A stretch of DNA of 52,284 bases from [Mycobacterium] manitobense (GCF_025821665.1 NZ_JACKSJ010000022.1:1-52284), one strand, 5' to 3'; counted from the stretch's first letter, positions 1 to 9,012 are shown. Notes: a model not told the origin generated them from the letters alone. Made by a program: numbers and translations.

Positions 1-497
1 GGCTTCGGTCCGGCTTCGGTCCCGGCGGACGCCGCGGCGGCCCGCGAGGCGGCGGCCGCGGCAGGCGCGGCGACGTGCGTGCCGCGATCCTCAAGCTGCT
101 CACCGAGCGGCCGATGCACGGCTACGAGATGATCCAGGAGATCGCCGCCCGCAGCCAGGACCTGTGGAAGCCCAGCCCCGGCTCGGTGTATCCGACCCTG
201 CAGCTGCTCGTCGACGAGGGCCTGCTGATCGCCACCGAGTCCGACGGCAGCAAGAAGCTCTTCGACCTGACCGACGACGGCCGTACCGCCGCCGACAAGA
301 TCGAGACGGCGCCGTGGGACGACATCACCGCAGACGCCGACCCCGGCGCGATGAACCTGCGCAGTGCGGTCGGCCAGCTGATGGGTGCGATCGCCCAGTC
401 CGCTCACGCGGCGACGCCCGAGCAGCAGCCGCGCATCGTCGACATCGTCAACAACGCCCGCCGGGAGATCTACGGCATCCTCGGCGAAACCGACTGA
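1..497 (+). CDS. PadR-family transcriptional regulator, 5' end cut by window edge
   Basis: The frame is open from base 3, so the true start lies left of the window; the GTG at 75 is probably internal. The visible protein begins with a basic Gly/Arg-rich stretch (GPGGRRGG type) and runs into a PadR winged helix. Its hallmark pieces are MHGYEMIQEI, the recognition region SPGSVYPTLQLLVDEGLL and the wing TESDGSKKLFDLTDDGR. A helical C-terminal part of about 55 residues follows and probably dimerises. PadR proteins are ligand-responsive DNA-binding repressors, often of efflux or stress genes. The target cannot be told here: a strong hairpin follows the gene and the next gene appears to be a separate unit. 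Confidence 0.88.
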   Translation, partial: LRSGFGPGGRRGGPRGGGRGRRGDVRAAILKLLTERPMHGYEMIQEIAARSQDLWKPSPGSVYPTLQLLVDEGLLIATESDGSKKLFDLTDDGRTAADKIETAPWDDITADADPGAMNLRSAVGQLMGAIAQSAHAATPEQQPRIVDIVNNARREIYGILGETD

Positions 498-506
498 TTT
501 CGTGAC

Positions 507-549
507 TTCGGCGCGGTTTCGTTCGCTCAGCGGATAAAACCGCGCCGAA
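507..549. terminator. Hairpin terminator after the PadR gene
   Basis: A perfect 13-bp inverted repeat, TTCGGCGCGGTTT (507-519) and AAACCGCGCCGAA (537-549), encloses a 17-nt loop. It lies 10 bases after the PadR stop. The stem is AT-tailed on both sides (GATTT before, AAATC after). This fits an intrinsic-type transcription stop and isolates the regulator from the oxidoreductase downstream. Confidence 0.7.
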
Positions 550-604
550 ATCGTGTCGCGTGCGGTGAGATCGGTGGTCACACACCGATCGAGAGGTGGC
601 GAAC

Positions 605-1648
605 ATGCCGGACATCAATCGGCGCTGGGTACTCGCCGAGCGTCCGAGGGGCGTCGTCGGCCGCGAACACTTCGAGTGGCGTGAAGAGCCTGTGCCGTCG
701 ATCGGCGACGGCGAATTTCTCATTCGGAACCAGTGGCTCAGCTGCGACGCCGCCCAGCGAAGCTGGATGTCGATCGACACCTACATCCCCCGCATTCCGC
801 TGGGTGAGGTGATGGCGTCCGCGTCCGTCGGTGTCGTCGTGGAGTCGAAGCACCCGTCGTTCAGCGTGGGCGATCTGGTCTCGGGGGCGTTCGGCTGGCA
901 GGACTTCGCCGTCAGCGACGGGTCGGCATTCGGCGGCCTCGTCGCGCCCCTCAAGCTCCCACCCGGTGTCGACCCCGCAACCGCGTTGTCGCTGTTCGGT
1001 ATCACGGGGCTCACCGCATATTTCGGCCTGCTCGACGTGGGCAACCCCGAAGCCGGAGACACCGTGGTCGTCTCCGCCGCCGCAGGCGCGGTCGGGGCGA
1101 TCGTCTGTCAGATCGCCAAGCTCAAGGGCTGTCGCGTGATCGGCATCGCCGGCGGCGACCGCAAGTGCGCATGGCTGCGCGATGAGGTCGGTGTCGACGA
1201 GGCCGTCGACTACAAGGCCGACGACTTCCCCGCCCGCCTTCGTGCCGCCTGCCCCGGCGGCGTCGACGTGTTCTTCGACAACGTCGGTGGCCAGGTGCTC
1301 GACGCGGTGCTGGCGAATCTCGCCTCGGGCGCGCGTATCGCGCTGTGCGGCGCCGTCGCCGGCTACAGCGATCCCGGCGCACAAGACGGCATCCGCAATC
1401 TCACGAACCTCGTGCTGCAGCGGGGCACCATGCGCGGATTCCTGATCTTCGACTACTTCGGCCGGGTGGGCGAGGCCGTCGGCGAGCTCGCCGGATGGGC
1501 AGGCGAGGGCAAGATCAACGACCACATCGACGTGGTGGAGGGACTGGAGAACGCTCCTGACGCCCTGCGACGCCTGTTCACGGGGCAGAACTTCGGCAAG
1601 CAACTCGTCCGGATCACGGGTCCGGCGGATGAAATCGCGCCGGGATAG
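605..1648 (+). CDS. NADP-dependent medium-chain oxidoreductase (CurA / 2-alkenal reductase-like)
   Basis: A zinc-independent medium-chain dehydrogenase/reductase that would reduce activated C=C bonds with NADPH in the cytoplasm. The N-terminal GroES-like part contains RNQWLSCDAAQRSWM and PLGEVMASASVGVVVES, typical of the CurA / leukotriene-B4-12-hydroxydehydrogenase branch. The Rossmann half carries the nucleotide motif AAAGAVGAIVCQIAKLKGCRVIGIAGG, followed by VDVFFDNVGG. At about 347 residues it has the usual length. I prefer the ATG at 605 because GAGAGG (591-596) sits 8 bases upstream; the GTG at 596 overlaps that ribosome site. The physiological substrate is unknown. Confidence 0.85.
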   Translation: MPDINRRWVLAERPRGVVGREHFEWREEPVPSIGDGEFLIRNQWLSCDAAQRSWMSIDTYIPRIPLGEVMASASVGVVVESKHPSFSVGDLVSGAFGWQDFAVSDGSAFGGLVAPLKLPPGVDPATALSLFGITGLTAYFGLLDVGNPEAGDTVVVSAAAGAVGAIVCQIAKLKGCRVIGIAGGDRKCAWLRDEVGVDEAVDYKADDFPARLRAACPGGVDVFFDNVGGQVLDAVLANLASGARIALCGAVAGYSDPGAQDGIRNLTNLVLQRGTMRGFLIFDYFGRVGEAVGELAGWAGEGKINDHIDVVEGLENAPDALRRLFTGQNFGKQLVRITGPADEIAPG

Positions 1649-1662
1649 CGTCAGTACCTGAC

Positions 1663-2517
1663 ATGACGACCTTCCATATCGGCTCTCACCCCGTGCACCG
1701 CGTCGGCTTCGGCGCCATGCAGCTGCCCGGCCCCGGCGTCTTCGGCCCGCCCCGAGACCACGACGCCGCCATCGCGGTGCTGCGCCGCGCGGTGGAACTC
1801 GGCGTCGACCACATCGACACCGCGCAGTTCTACGGCCCGAATGTGGCCAACGAGCTCATCCGCGAGGCGCTGCACCCGTATCCGGACAACCTGGTGCTGG
1901 TCAGCAAGGTCGGCGCCCGCCGCGACGACCAGGGCAACTGGACCGCCGCGCAGCAGCCCGACGAACTGCGCGCCGACATCGAAGAGAACCTCCGCACGCT
2001 GGGCACCGACCAGCTGGCCGCGGTCAACCTGCGCATCCACTCCGGCGATCCCAACGCGGTGGGCGACGTCGACCCCGAGCTGTTCGGCCGCCAGCTCGAC
2101 GCGATGATCGCCGCCCGCGACGAGGGGCTGATCGGCGGCATCGGCCTGTCCAGCATCTCGGTGGACCACCTGCGGTTCGCCCTCGAGCGCACCGAGATCG
2201 TCACCGTCCAGAACGCCTACAACCTGGTCGACCGGACCTCACAGCCGGTGCTCGACCTGTGCGTCGAGCGCGACATCGCCTTCGTGCCGTTCTTCCCGCT
2301 GGGCTCGGGCTTCTCCGCCGACAATCCGGTGCTGGGCAATCCCGCCGTGAAGCAGGCCGCCGCCGACCTCGGCCGCAGCCCGGCACAGGTCGCGCTGGCG
2401 TGGACGCTGGCGGTGGCGCCGAACGTGCTGCTGATCCCCGGGACGTCGTCGGTCGCCCACCTCGAGGAGAACCTCGCCGTCGACGACATCGAGCTGCCCG
2501 CCGGCTTCGCCCCGTAG
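1663..2517 (+). CDS. Aldo/keto reductase
   Basis: A TIM-barrel NAD(P)H-dependent oxidoreductase. All four members of the AKR catalytic tetrad are visible: D52 and Y57 (HIDTAQFYG), K82 (LVSKVG) and H126 (NLRIHSG). The C-terminal cofactor-binding segment is conserved (LLIPGTSSVAHLEENLAV). At 284 residues it is a normal single-domain AKR. It follows the CurA-like gene by 14 bases on the same strand, so the two reductases may be co-transcribed and act on related carbonyl compounds. It ends 5 bases before the convergent glpK stop, leaving almost no room for a terminator. Confidence 0.87.
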   Translation: MTTFHIGSHPVHRVGFGAMQLPGPGVFGPPRDHDAAIAVLRRAVELGVDHIDTAQFYGPNVANELIREALHPYPDNLVLVSKVGARRDDQGNWTAAQQPDELRADIEENLRTLGTDQLAAVNLRIHSGDPNAVGDVDPELFGRQLDAMIAARDEGLIGGIGLSSISVDHLRFALERTEIVTVQNAYNLVDRTSQPVLDLCVERDIAFVPFFPLGSGFSADNPVLGNPAVKQAAADLGRSPAQVALAWTLAVAPNVLLIPGTSSVAHLEENLAVDDIELPAGFAP

Positions 2518-2522
2518 CGGGA

Positions 2523-4040
2523 TCACTCGACGTCGACCCAGTCGAGGGTGCGTTGCACCGCCTTCTGCCAGCCCGCGTACCCCTCCTGGCGCTGCTCGTC
2601 GCTCCAGTCCGGCGTCCACCGCCTGCCCTCCTGCCAGTTGGCGCGCAGGTCGTCGGCGTTCTCCCAGAACCCGGTGGCCAGCCCGGCGGCGTACGCGGCG
2701 CCGAGCGCGGTCGTCTCGGCGACGACGGGTTTGACGACGTCGACGCCGAGGACGTCGGCCTGGATCTGCATGCACAGGTCATTGGCGGTGATGCCGCCGT
2801 CGACCTTGAGCACCTCCATGTGGACGCCCGAGTCGGCCTCCATCGCGTCGACGACGTCGCGGCTCTGGTAGCAGATCGCCTCGAGTGTGGCCCGCGCGAC
2901 GTGGGCGTTGGTGTTGTACCGCGACAGCCCGACGATCGCGCCCCTGGCGTCGGACCGCCAGTACGGCGCGAACAACCCCGAGAACGCCGGCACGAAGTAC
3001 ACGCCGCCGTTGTCGTCGACCTGCCGGGCCAGCGACTCGCTCTGCGCGGCGCCGCTGATGATGCCCAGCTGGTCGCGCAGCCACTGCACGGCCGAGCCGG
3101 TGACGGCGATCGAACCCTCCAGCGCGTACACCGGTTTCGCGTCCCCGAACTGGTAACAGACCGTCGTCAGCAGCCCGTTCTCCGACCGGACGATCTTCTC
3201 CCCGGTGTTGAGCAGCAGGAAATTGCCTGTGCCGTAGGTGTTCTTGGCCTCACCCGCGTCCAGACACACCTGCCCGACCATGGCCGCCTGCTGGTCGCCG
3301 AGGATGCCGGTGAGCGCCACCTCGCCACCGAGCGGCCCGTTGGCCAGCGTCGTGCCGTACGCCTGCGGGTACGACGACGGCTTGATCTCGGGCAGCATCT
3401 GACGCGGAATCCCGAAGAACGACAACAACTCGTCGTCCCAGTCCAGGGTCTCGAGGTCCATCAGCATGGTGCGGCTGGCGTTGGTGACGTCGGTGACGTG
3501 CACGCCGCCGCGCGGCCCGCCGGTGAGGTTCCACACCACCCAGCTGTCGGCCGTGCCGAACAGGGCGTCACCCTTCTCCGCGGCGTCGCGCACCCCGTCG
3601 ACGTTGTCGAGGATCCACTGCACCTTGCCCGCCGAGAAGTACGTGGCAGGGGGCAGTCCCGCCTTGCGCCGGATGACGTCGCCGCGCTCGTCGCGGTCCA
3701 GTGCGGAGGCGATGCGGTCGGTGCGGGTGTCCTGCCAGACGATCGCGTTGTAGTAGGGCCTGCCGGTCCGCCTGTTCCACACCAGCGCCGTCTCACGCTG
3801 ATTGGTGATGCCCAGCCCGGCCAGGTCGGTGGCCGACAGGTCGGTGCGGTTGAGCGCCGACATGATGACCGACGCGGTGCGCTCCCAGATCTCGACGGGG
3901 TTGTGCTCCACCCAGCCGGCCTTCGGCATGATCTGCTCGTGCTCGAGTTGGTGCCTGCCCACCTCGGCGCCGTCGTGGTCGAAGATCATGCAGCGGGTGC
4001 TGGTGGTGCCCTGGTCGATCGCGGCGACGAAATCGGCCAT
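2523..4040 (-). CDS. glpK: Glycerol kinase
   Basis: Phosphorylates glycerol with ATP to sn-glycerol 3-phosphate, the entry step of glycerol catabolism and a source of phospholipid backbone. At 505 residues it is full length for FGGY-family GlpK. The N-terminal ATP-phosphate motif [16 protein letters not shown] is present, as are the glycerol-site region [12 protein letters not shown] and the second-domain signatures [25 protein letters not shown] and [11 protein letters not shown]. It starts at an ATG with a purine-rich AAGGAGTTGCGAG just upstream. No glycerol facilitator or GlpR is adjacent; the TIR-fusion gene upstream shares the strand with a 36-base gap. Confidence 0.96.
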   Translation of the reverse strand: MADFVAAIDQGTTSTRCMIFDHDGAEVGRHQLEHEQIMPKAGWVEHNPVEIWERTASVIMSALNRTDLSATDLAGLGITNQRETALVWNRRTGRPYYNAIVWQDTRTDRIASALDRDERGDVIRRKAGLPPATYFSAGKVQWILDNVDGVRDAAEKGDALFGTADSWVVWNLTGGPRGGVHVTDVTNASRTMLMDLETLDWDDELLSFFGIPRQMLPEIKPSSYPQAYGTTLANGPLGGEVALTGILGDQQAAMVGQVCLDAGEAKNTYGTGNFLLLNTGEKIVRSENGLLTTVCYQFGDAKPVYALEGSIAVTGSAVQWLRDQLGIISGAAQSESLARQVDDNGGVYFVPAFSGLFAPYWRSDARGAIVGLSRYNTNAHVARATLEAICYQSRDVVDAMEADSGVHMEVLKVDGGITANDLCMQIQADVLGVDVVKPVVAETTALGAAYAAGLATGFWENADDLRANWQEGRRWTPDWSDEQRQEGYAGWQKAVQRTLDWVDVE

Positions 4041-4076
4041 CTCGCAACTCCTTCGGTGATGTGATGCGGGCTGAGG

Positions 4077-5579
4077 CTACCGGGTGAGCTCCTCCACCCA
4101 GCCGGGCTGGATGTCGACCTCGACACCGTCGTCGTACACCGAGGGCACGCCCTCGCCGCCGAGGCCCTCGAAGGTGGTCAGTGCCGCGGCGGTGCGCCGG
4201 GCCGCCGCGCTGGCGTCGGTCCCCGACGTGATGCACTCGGCCGCAGAGGCCGGCGCTCCCGATTCGGTGGCCAGATCGGCGAGGTCGTCGTCAGTGTGGT
4301 CGCTGGTGCCGCCCTCCTCGGGCTGGAAGACCGGGTCGAACAGCGCCGAGTAGAAGTTCTCGAAGGTGTCGACGTCGCCGTCCTGGGCGACGCAGTACAC
4401 GGCGGCGGCCGCCCTGGACGAGTAGTCGCCGCTGGCGGAGTAGTCGTCGAGGATCGCGACCACGTGGTAGTGCACCTGGATCTCGTTGTCCAGCACGGCG
4501 CTTCGGAGGTCATCGCCGTAGAGGCTGATGAATCGGCCGCAGGCCGGGCACAGTGCGTCGTTGAAGACGTCGATGGTCACCGGCGCCACCCGGCTGCCGA
4601 CGGAGATGCCGTCGGCGAGCAGTTGGACGGCCGGATCGTCGGTGTCCGGCGCGGAGGTGCCCGAACCGGAGGCATCGGAGGAGCCGGCGGGCCCGTCGTC
4701 GGACCGGGTCAGCAGGACGATGCCGGCCACCAGCGCGATGATCACCGCGACGGCGACCGCGCCGATGACGGCGAGCGTCCGCCCGCTCGTCGACCGCGTC
4801 GGCGGCGGTGGATATCCCGGAAAGCCCTGCGGCGCATAGCCCGGATAGCCCGGATAGCCCGGATGGCCCTGGGGCGCGAAGCCCTGCGGGGCATAGTACT
4901 GCGTCGGGGGTTGCGGAGCTGGCGACCAGTACTGTTGCGGCGCAACCTGCTCGGGCGGCGCCAGCGCGTCCAGCTGCGGCCGCAGCGCCGGATCGAGGTC
5001 GGGGCGGTTGCGCAACCCGGCGGCCACCGCCGTCACCTCGTCGCGGACGGCGGGGTACTGCCCGTCCTCATCCGACGCTGCCCGCAGCCGGGCGAGCAGT
5101 TGCTGCTGATCGTGCGCGGGCAGCACCGGCGCTGCGACGAATTCGCGCAACGAGTACAGGTAGGCGAACGGCCACGGCGGCGGCGGAGCCTGGGTGTTCG
5201 GCCACGGGCCGGTCTGCTGAGCCATCGCCTGCACCGTCGGACCCAGGGCGCCGTCACCGAACTCGAGGATCGTGACGGTCGGCCCGAGATCAGGCCGGTC
5301 GACCTGGCCGGACCGCACGGCCAGCACGGGTCTGCCGAGGGCGCCGGCATGCTGGAGCAGCGCCGTCGCGGGTCTGGCCGCCGCCAGGTTGTTCGTCCAG
5401 ACGGTGAGGAACACGTCGGCGTCGCGGACCCCGTCGATGCAACGCCGCCACCACTGCTCGGTTCCGCTGATGTCGCCGTCGAACCAGACGCTGTGGCCGG
5501 CGCGGGACAGTTCGCGGCTGACCTGCTCGGCGAGAGCGCGGTCGGCCGGCGCGCAACTGACGAAGACCCTCATGACCAC
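4077..5579 (-). CDS. TIR domain / transmembrane / DsbA-like thioredoxin fusion protein
   Basis: A 500-residue three-part protein. Residues 1-110 form a bacterial TIR fold (MRVFVSCAPADRALAEQ, then HSVWFDGDISG and DADVFLTVW). Where NADase-active TIRs have a W-x-x-E type helix the sequence reads AAARPATALLQ, so the catalytic Glu seems absent. Residues 135-205 look helical. Residues 209-260 are Pro/Tyr/Gly-rich with GYPGYPGYAP repeats. One membrane helix (268-291) is followed by a Ser/Asp/Gly linker. Residues 318-500 form a DsbA-like thioredoxin fold with CPAC at 344-347, further cysteines at 396 and 449 and a cis-Pro motif GVPS (Pro479). Topology should put TIR in the cytoplasm and the thiol domain outside. 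It is divergent from the methyltransferase at 5659. The function is unknown. Confidence 0.8.
   Translation of the reverse strand: MVMRVFVSCAPADRALAEQVSRELSRAGHSVWFDGDISGTEQWWRRCIDGVRDADVFLTVWTNNLAAARPATALLQHAGALGRPVLAVRSGQVDRPDLGPTVTILEFGDGALGPTVQAMAQQTGPWPNTQAPPPPWPFAYLYSLREFVAAPVLPAHDQQQLLARLRAASDEDGQYPAVRDEVTAVAAGLRNRPDLDPALRPQLDALAPPEQVAPQQYWSPAPQPPTQYYAPQGFAPQGHPGYPGYPGYAPQGFPGYPPPPTRSTSGRTLAVIGAVAVAVIIALVAGIVLLTRSDDGPAGSSDASGSGTSAPDTDDPAVQLLADGISVGSRVAPVTIDVFNDALCPACGRFISLYGDDLRSAVLDNEIQVHYHVVAILDDYSASGDYSSRAAAAVYCVAQDGDVDTFENFYSALFDPVFQPEEGGTSDHTDDDLADLATESGAPASAAECITSGTDASAAARRTAAALTTFEGLGGEGVPSVYDDGVEVDIQPGWVEELTR
4836..4871. repeat. 9-bp tandem repeat in the Pro/Tyr/Gly linker of the TIR-fusion gene
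   Basis: Three perfect copies of ATAGCCCGG (4836-4862) and one degenerate copy (ATGGCCCTG, 4863-4871) lie in frame. On the minus strand they encode the GYPGYPGY run just before the membrane helix. Such an in-frame repeat can change copy number by slippage and so alter linker length. Confidence 0.8.
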
Positions 5580-5658
5580 CTCCGTGCGTTGGACCTGCGC
5601 GCCGGTTCAGCATGCCATGATGGCCGCTGTGGGCGGGCGAGCGAAGGGTATCGGGAGC

Positions 5659-6384
5659 ATGCCGCGCGGCGGGCCGGACGCGTCGTGTCTCGACCGGCTG
5701 CTGCAGACCGACCGCCTCGAGTACCTGGACCGCGACGACGTCGACGACCGGACCAAGCGCAGCGTGATCCGGGCCCTGGACCGCACCGGGGAGTTCTTCG
5801 GCAACCACCAGAGGTTCGCGGGCATCGCCCTTGCCGAACTCGCCGACGTTCCGGACCCGAAGGTGCTCGAACTCGGCGCCGGACACGGCGGCCTGTCGCG
5901 CGAGATCCTCCAGCAGCATCCGACCGCGCAGCTCACCGTCACCGACGTTGACCCGGACTCGGTCGCCGCCATCGCCGCCGGCGACCTCGGCGCCGACCCG
6001 CGCGTCACCGTCCGCGAGATGGACGCCACCGCGATCGACGCGCCGGACCGCGCGTTCGACCTCGCCGTGTTCGTGCTGTCTTTCCACCACCTGCCGCCGG
6101 TGGCGGCCGCACGGGTGCTCGCCGAGGGCACCAGGGCCGCCGACGCGCTGCTCGTCATCGACCTGCCGCGACCTCCGGCCCCGCTGCACCTGCTGCGGCT
6201 GGCGACCATGCTGCCGCTGGCGCCGTTCGTGCCGTTCGTCCACGACGGGGTGATCAGCTCGTTGCGCACCTACAGTCCGTCGGCGCTGCGCGCGCTGGCC
6301 GCGCACGCGGACCCGGCCATCGAACTCGACCTGCGCAGCGGCCTGCTGAGCCCGCAGGTGGTGGTGGCGCGCCGCACCGCCTGA
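5659..6384 (+). CDS. Class I SAM-dependent methyltransferase
   Basis: About 241 residues. Motif I is clear (VLELGAGHGGLSREIL), with the acidic end of beta-2 at VTDVDPDS and a post-I DAT element. The FVLSFHHLPP segment resembles small-molecule methyltransferases of the UbiE/Methyltransf_25 type. The C-terminal half is unusually hydrophobic (LHLLRLATMLPLAPFVPFVHDG), suggesting a membrane-facing lid or a lipid substrate. Start choice is uncertain: ATGs at 5617, 5620 and 5659 are in frame, and an AAGGG (5644-5648) lies 10 bases before 5659. It is divergent from the TIR-fusion gene and upstream of two lipid-type enzymes, so lipid modification is plausible but unproven. Confidence 0.8.
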   Translation: MPRGGPDASCLDRLLQTDRLEYLDRDDVDDRTKRSVIRALDRTGEFFGNHQRFAGIALAELADVPDPKVLELGAGHGGLSREILQQHPTAQLTVTDVDPDSVAAIAAGDLGADPRVTVREMDATAIDAPDRAFDLAVFVLSFHHLPPVAAARVLAEGTRAADALLVIDLPRPPAPLHLLRLATMLPLAPFVPFVHDGVISSLRTYSPSALRALAAHADPAIELDLRSGLLSPQVVVARRTA

Positions 6385-6435
6385 GCGCGATCCAGGTAGA
6401 ACTACGGTGTCGGACACCTCGTCCGCCACGCGACG

Positions 6436-7026
6436 ATGAGCGGTGTGCAGAGCCTCTACGCACTCAAGCCGTGGTACACCCGGCGACTGCATCGTGTCGT
6501 GGAACACGCTGTGGTGCACCGTATCTCGCCCGACATCTACACGGCCGCAGGCGTCGGCGCCGCGGCGTGCGCGGCGGTGGCCGTCGCGAACGGGTGCTGG
6601 CTGGCCGCGCTGGCGTTCCTCGCGGTGCGGCTGGCGGGCGCGAACCTGGACGGGGCGGTCGCCCGCGCCCGCGGCATCGGCACGCCGTGGGGCTTCGTCG
6701 TCAACGAACTCGGCGACCGCGCCTCCGATGTGCTGATGTTCGCCGGCCTCGCGGTGTGGGCGGGTGAGCACGGCACACCCGTCGCATGGGTGTTGACGGC
6801 GGCGCTCGCGGCGACCCAGCCCACCTTCGCCGCCCTGGCGGGCGCGGGCGCCGGTGCCACCCGGCGCAACGGCGGCCCCTTCGGCAAGACCGAGCGCTGC
6901 CTCGCCGTGGTCGTCGCCACCGCACTGCCGCAGGCCATCCCGCACATCTGCGTGCTCATCGTCGCCGGGTCGGTGCTCACGGCGAGCGGGCGGCTGCGGG
7001 CGGCCCGCCGGGAACTGGCGGCCTGA
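6436..7026 (+). CDS. CDP-alcohol phosphatidyltransferase family protein with variant motif
   Basis: A 196-residue polytopic membrane protein of the CDP-alcohol phosphotransferase fold, whose members move a phosphoalcohol or phosphatidyl group from a CDP-linked donor. The signature D-x2-DG-x2-AR-x8-G-x3-D-x3-D is present in spacing but altered: A69-x2-D72-G73-x2-A76-R77-x8-G86-x3-N90-x3-D94. The first and third aspartates are thus Ala and Asn. A further D98 follows (NELGDRASD). Its stop overlaps the ATG of the acyltransferase by one base, so the two are translationally coupled. The NE-x2-DR-x2-D variant resembles an uncharacterised subgroup I recall beside acyltransferases in other bacteria. 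The product is unknown. Confidence 0.72.
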   Translation: MSGVQSLYALKPWYTRRLHRVVEHAVVHRISPDIYTAAGVGAAACAAVAVANGCWLAALAFLAVRLAGANLDGAVARARGIGTPWGFVVNELGDRASDVLMFAGLAVWAGEHGTPVAWVLTAALAATQPTFAALAGAGAGATRRNGGPFGKTERCLAVVVATALPQAIPHICVLIVAGSVLTASGRLRAARRELAA

Positions 7027-7631
7027 TGGCGCTCGCGATCCGCATCGCCTGCCTGCTGCGCCACCGGCTGTGGCGAACGGCCTGCCGGCTGTCGGGCGGC
7101 CTGACGGTGGTGGGTCGCTGGCGCCGCCCCGGCGGCTGCGTGGTGGTGGCCAACCACGGCTCGCACGCCGACACCGCCGCCCTGATGGCGGCCCTGCCCG
7201 CGTCGGCGCAGCCGGTGTTCGCCGCGGCGTCGGACTACTGGTTCGACGATCCGGTGCGGCGGGTGCTGATCACCGCCCTGGCCGGGGGGCTGCCGGTGCG
7301 CCGCACCACCGGCAGCACCTACTCCGAGCTGCTCGCGGCCGCGCGGCCCGCGCTCGCCAGCGGCCGCACCGTCGTCGTCTACCCCGAGGGCACCCGCAGC
7401 AGGGACGGGTCGGTCGGCGAGTTCCGCTCCGGCGCCATCCATCTCGCCAGGGACTGCGGGGTGCCCCTGGTGCCCGTCGCGCTGCTGGGCACCCGCGACG
7501 TGCTGCCCAAGAACGGCGGATTCCACCGCACAGCGATGCAGGTGCGCATCGGCGAACCGGTCGACCCCGGCTCCGTCGACGCCGCCGCCCTGCGCGCACT
7601 GGTGGTCGCGGCCCGCTCCCGCGACTTCTGA
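7026..7631 (+). CDS. Lysophospholipid / 1-acylglycerol-3-phosphate acyltransferase family protein
   Basis: A 201-residue PlsC-type acyltransferase. The catalytic H-x4-D box is NHGSHAD, and the acyl-acceptor phosphate box is YPEGTRSRDG. The later LVPVALLGTRDVLP segment matches the family's block IV. Its ATG overlaps the stop of the preceding gene (TGATG), giving tight coupling. It would esterify a glycerophospholipid or related acceptor at the inner membrane face. Together with the preceding transferase it forms a two-gene lipid-head/acyl module whose substrate cannot be read from sequence. Confidence 0.84.
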   Translation: MALAIRIACLLRHRLWRTACRLSGGLTVVGRWRRPGGCVVVANHGSHADTAALMAALPASAQPVFAAASDYWFDDPVRRVLITALAGGLPVRRTTGSTYSELLAAARPALASGRTVVVYPEGTRSRDGSVGEFRSGAIHLARDCGVPLVPVALLGTRDVLPKNGGFHRTAMQVRIGEPVDPGSVDAAALRALVVAARSRDF

Positions 7632-7686
7632 TCGTCACGCGCGCAACCCTTGTCGGGCCTTCCGCCGTCGGGTCTCATAGCGCAGC

Positions 7687-9003
7687 GTGAGCGTCACCGA
7701 CACGCCGTCCGCCGAGGCGCCGGCCCCCGACCCGGCCACCGCGCGCACGGCCCTGCTGGCCAGCCTGGTGGGGACGACCATCGAGTGGTACGACTTCTTC
7801 CTCTACGCGACCGCCGCCAGCCTGATCTTCAACCAGGCGTTCTTCCCGGACCAGAGTTCACTCGTCGGGACGCTGCTGTCCTTCGCGACGTTCGCGGTCG
7901 GCTTCGTGGTCCGGCCGATCGGCGGTGTCGTGTTCGGCCACGTCGGCGACCGGATCGGCCGCAAACGCACGCTGGCGCTGACGATGGTGCTGATGGGCGG
8001 CGCCACCGCACTGATGGGGCTGCTGCCCACCGCCGCACAGATCGGCGTGCTGGCGCCGATCCTGCTGCTGCTCCTGCGCATCGTCCAGGGCTTCGCGCTC
8101 GGCGGCGAATGGGCCGGTGCCGTGCTGCTCGCCGTCGAGCACAGCGCGCCGCGGCGGCGCGGCTTCTCGGGCAGCGTGCCGCAGGTCGGTCTCGCGCTCG
8201 GCCTCGCGTTGGGCACCGGGGTGTTCGCGCTGCTGCAGATCGCTCTACCCGAGGACGCGTTCGAGTCCTACGGCTGGCGCATCGCCTTCCTCGTCAGCAT
8301 CGTGCTGGTGATCTTCGGGATCGTGGTGCGGTTGAAGGCCGCCGAGACGCCAGCCTTCGAGAAGGTCCGCGCCGACGGCGACCGCTCGGCCGTGCCCGTC
8401 AAGGAGGTCTTCCGGTCACCGTCGCTGCGCCCGACGGTTCTCGGGCTGCTCAGCCGGTGGGGCGAGGGCGCCGCATTCAACACCTGGGGCGTGTTCGCCA
8501 TCTCCTATGCCACCGGCACGCTGCACCTGGAGAAGGTTCCGGTGCTGTTCGCCGTGACCGCGTCGGCGCTGCTGATGGCGGCGCTGCTGCCGGTGTCCGG
8601 CCTGCTGGCCGACCGCTACGGCCCCCGGCTGGTCTATGCGAGCGGCATCGCGGCCTACGCGGTCGCGGTGTTCCCGGCGTTCGCACTCTTCGGCACCGGC
8701 ACGGTCACCGCGTTCACGGTCGCGCTGCTGATCGTGTTCGGTGTGATCCACGCGTGGTTCTACGGCGCCCAGGGCACGCTCTACGCGTCGCTGTTCCCCG
8801 CCCGGATCCGCTACACCGGGCTGTCGACGGTCTATCAGCTGTCCGGGGTGTACGCCTCCGGGCTGACGCCGCTGATCCTCACCGCGCTGATTGCCGCGGC
8901 GGGCGGCACACCGTGGCTGGCGTGCGCCTACCTGGTGACCACCGCGGTGATCAGCGTCGTCGCGACGCTACTGCTGAAGCCGACCCCGCTGAGCGAGCTG
9001 TAG
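7687..9003 (+). CDS. MFS transporter, metabolite:H+ symporter (MHS) type
   Basis: A 438-residue protein with about 12 membrane segments. It begins with the MHS-family hallmark TTIEWYDFFLYATAA before helix 1. The loop 2-3 motif GHVGDRIGRKRTL is intact, as is ALGGEWAGAVLLAVEH in helix 5. MHS members import small organic acids, betaines or dicarboxylates by proton symport; the substrate here is not evident. It starts at GTG 7687 with no Shine-Dalgarno and a TAG-containing AT patch just upstream, so a leaderless start is possible. The convergent gene at 9013 leaves only 9 bases between stops. Confidence 0.88.
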   Translation: MSVTDTPSAEAPAPDPATARTALLASLVGTTIEWYDFFLYATAASLIFNQAFFPDQSSLVGTLLSFATFAVGFVVRPIGGVVFGHVGDRIGRKRTLALTMVLMGGATALMGLLPTAAQIGVLAPILLLLLRIVQGFALGGEWAGAVLLAVEHSAPRRRGFSGSVPQVGLALGLALGTGVFALLQIALPEDAFESYGWRIAFLVSIVLVIFGIVVRLKAAETPAFEKVRADGDRSAVPVKEVFRSPSLRPTVLGLLSRWGEGAAFNTWGVFAISYATGTLHLEKVPVLFAVTASALLMAALLPVSGLLADRYGPRLVYASGIAAYAVAVFPAFALFGTGTVTAFTVALLIVFGVIHAWFYGAQGTLYASLFPARIRYTGLSTVYQLSGVYASGLTPLILTALIAAAGGTPWLACAYLVTTAVISVVATLLLKPTPLSEL

Positions 9004-9012
9004 CCGCGTCGA

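Noticed and set aside
2259..4064. 600-codon plus-strand frame opposite glpK
   Set aside because: Antisense shadow of glycerol kinase without recognisable features.
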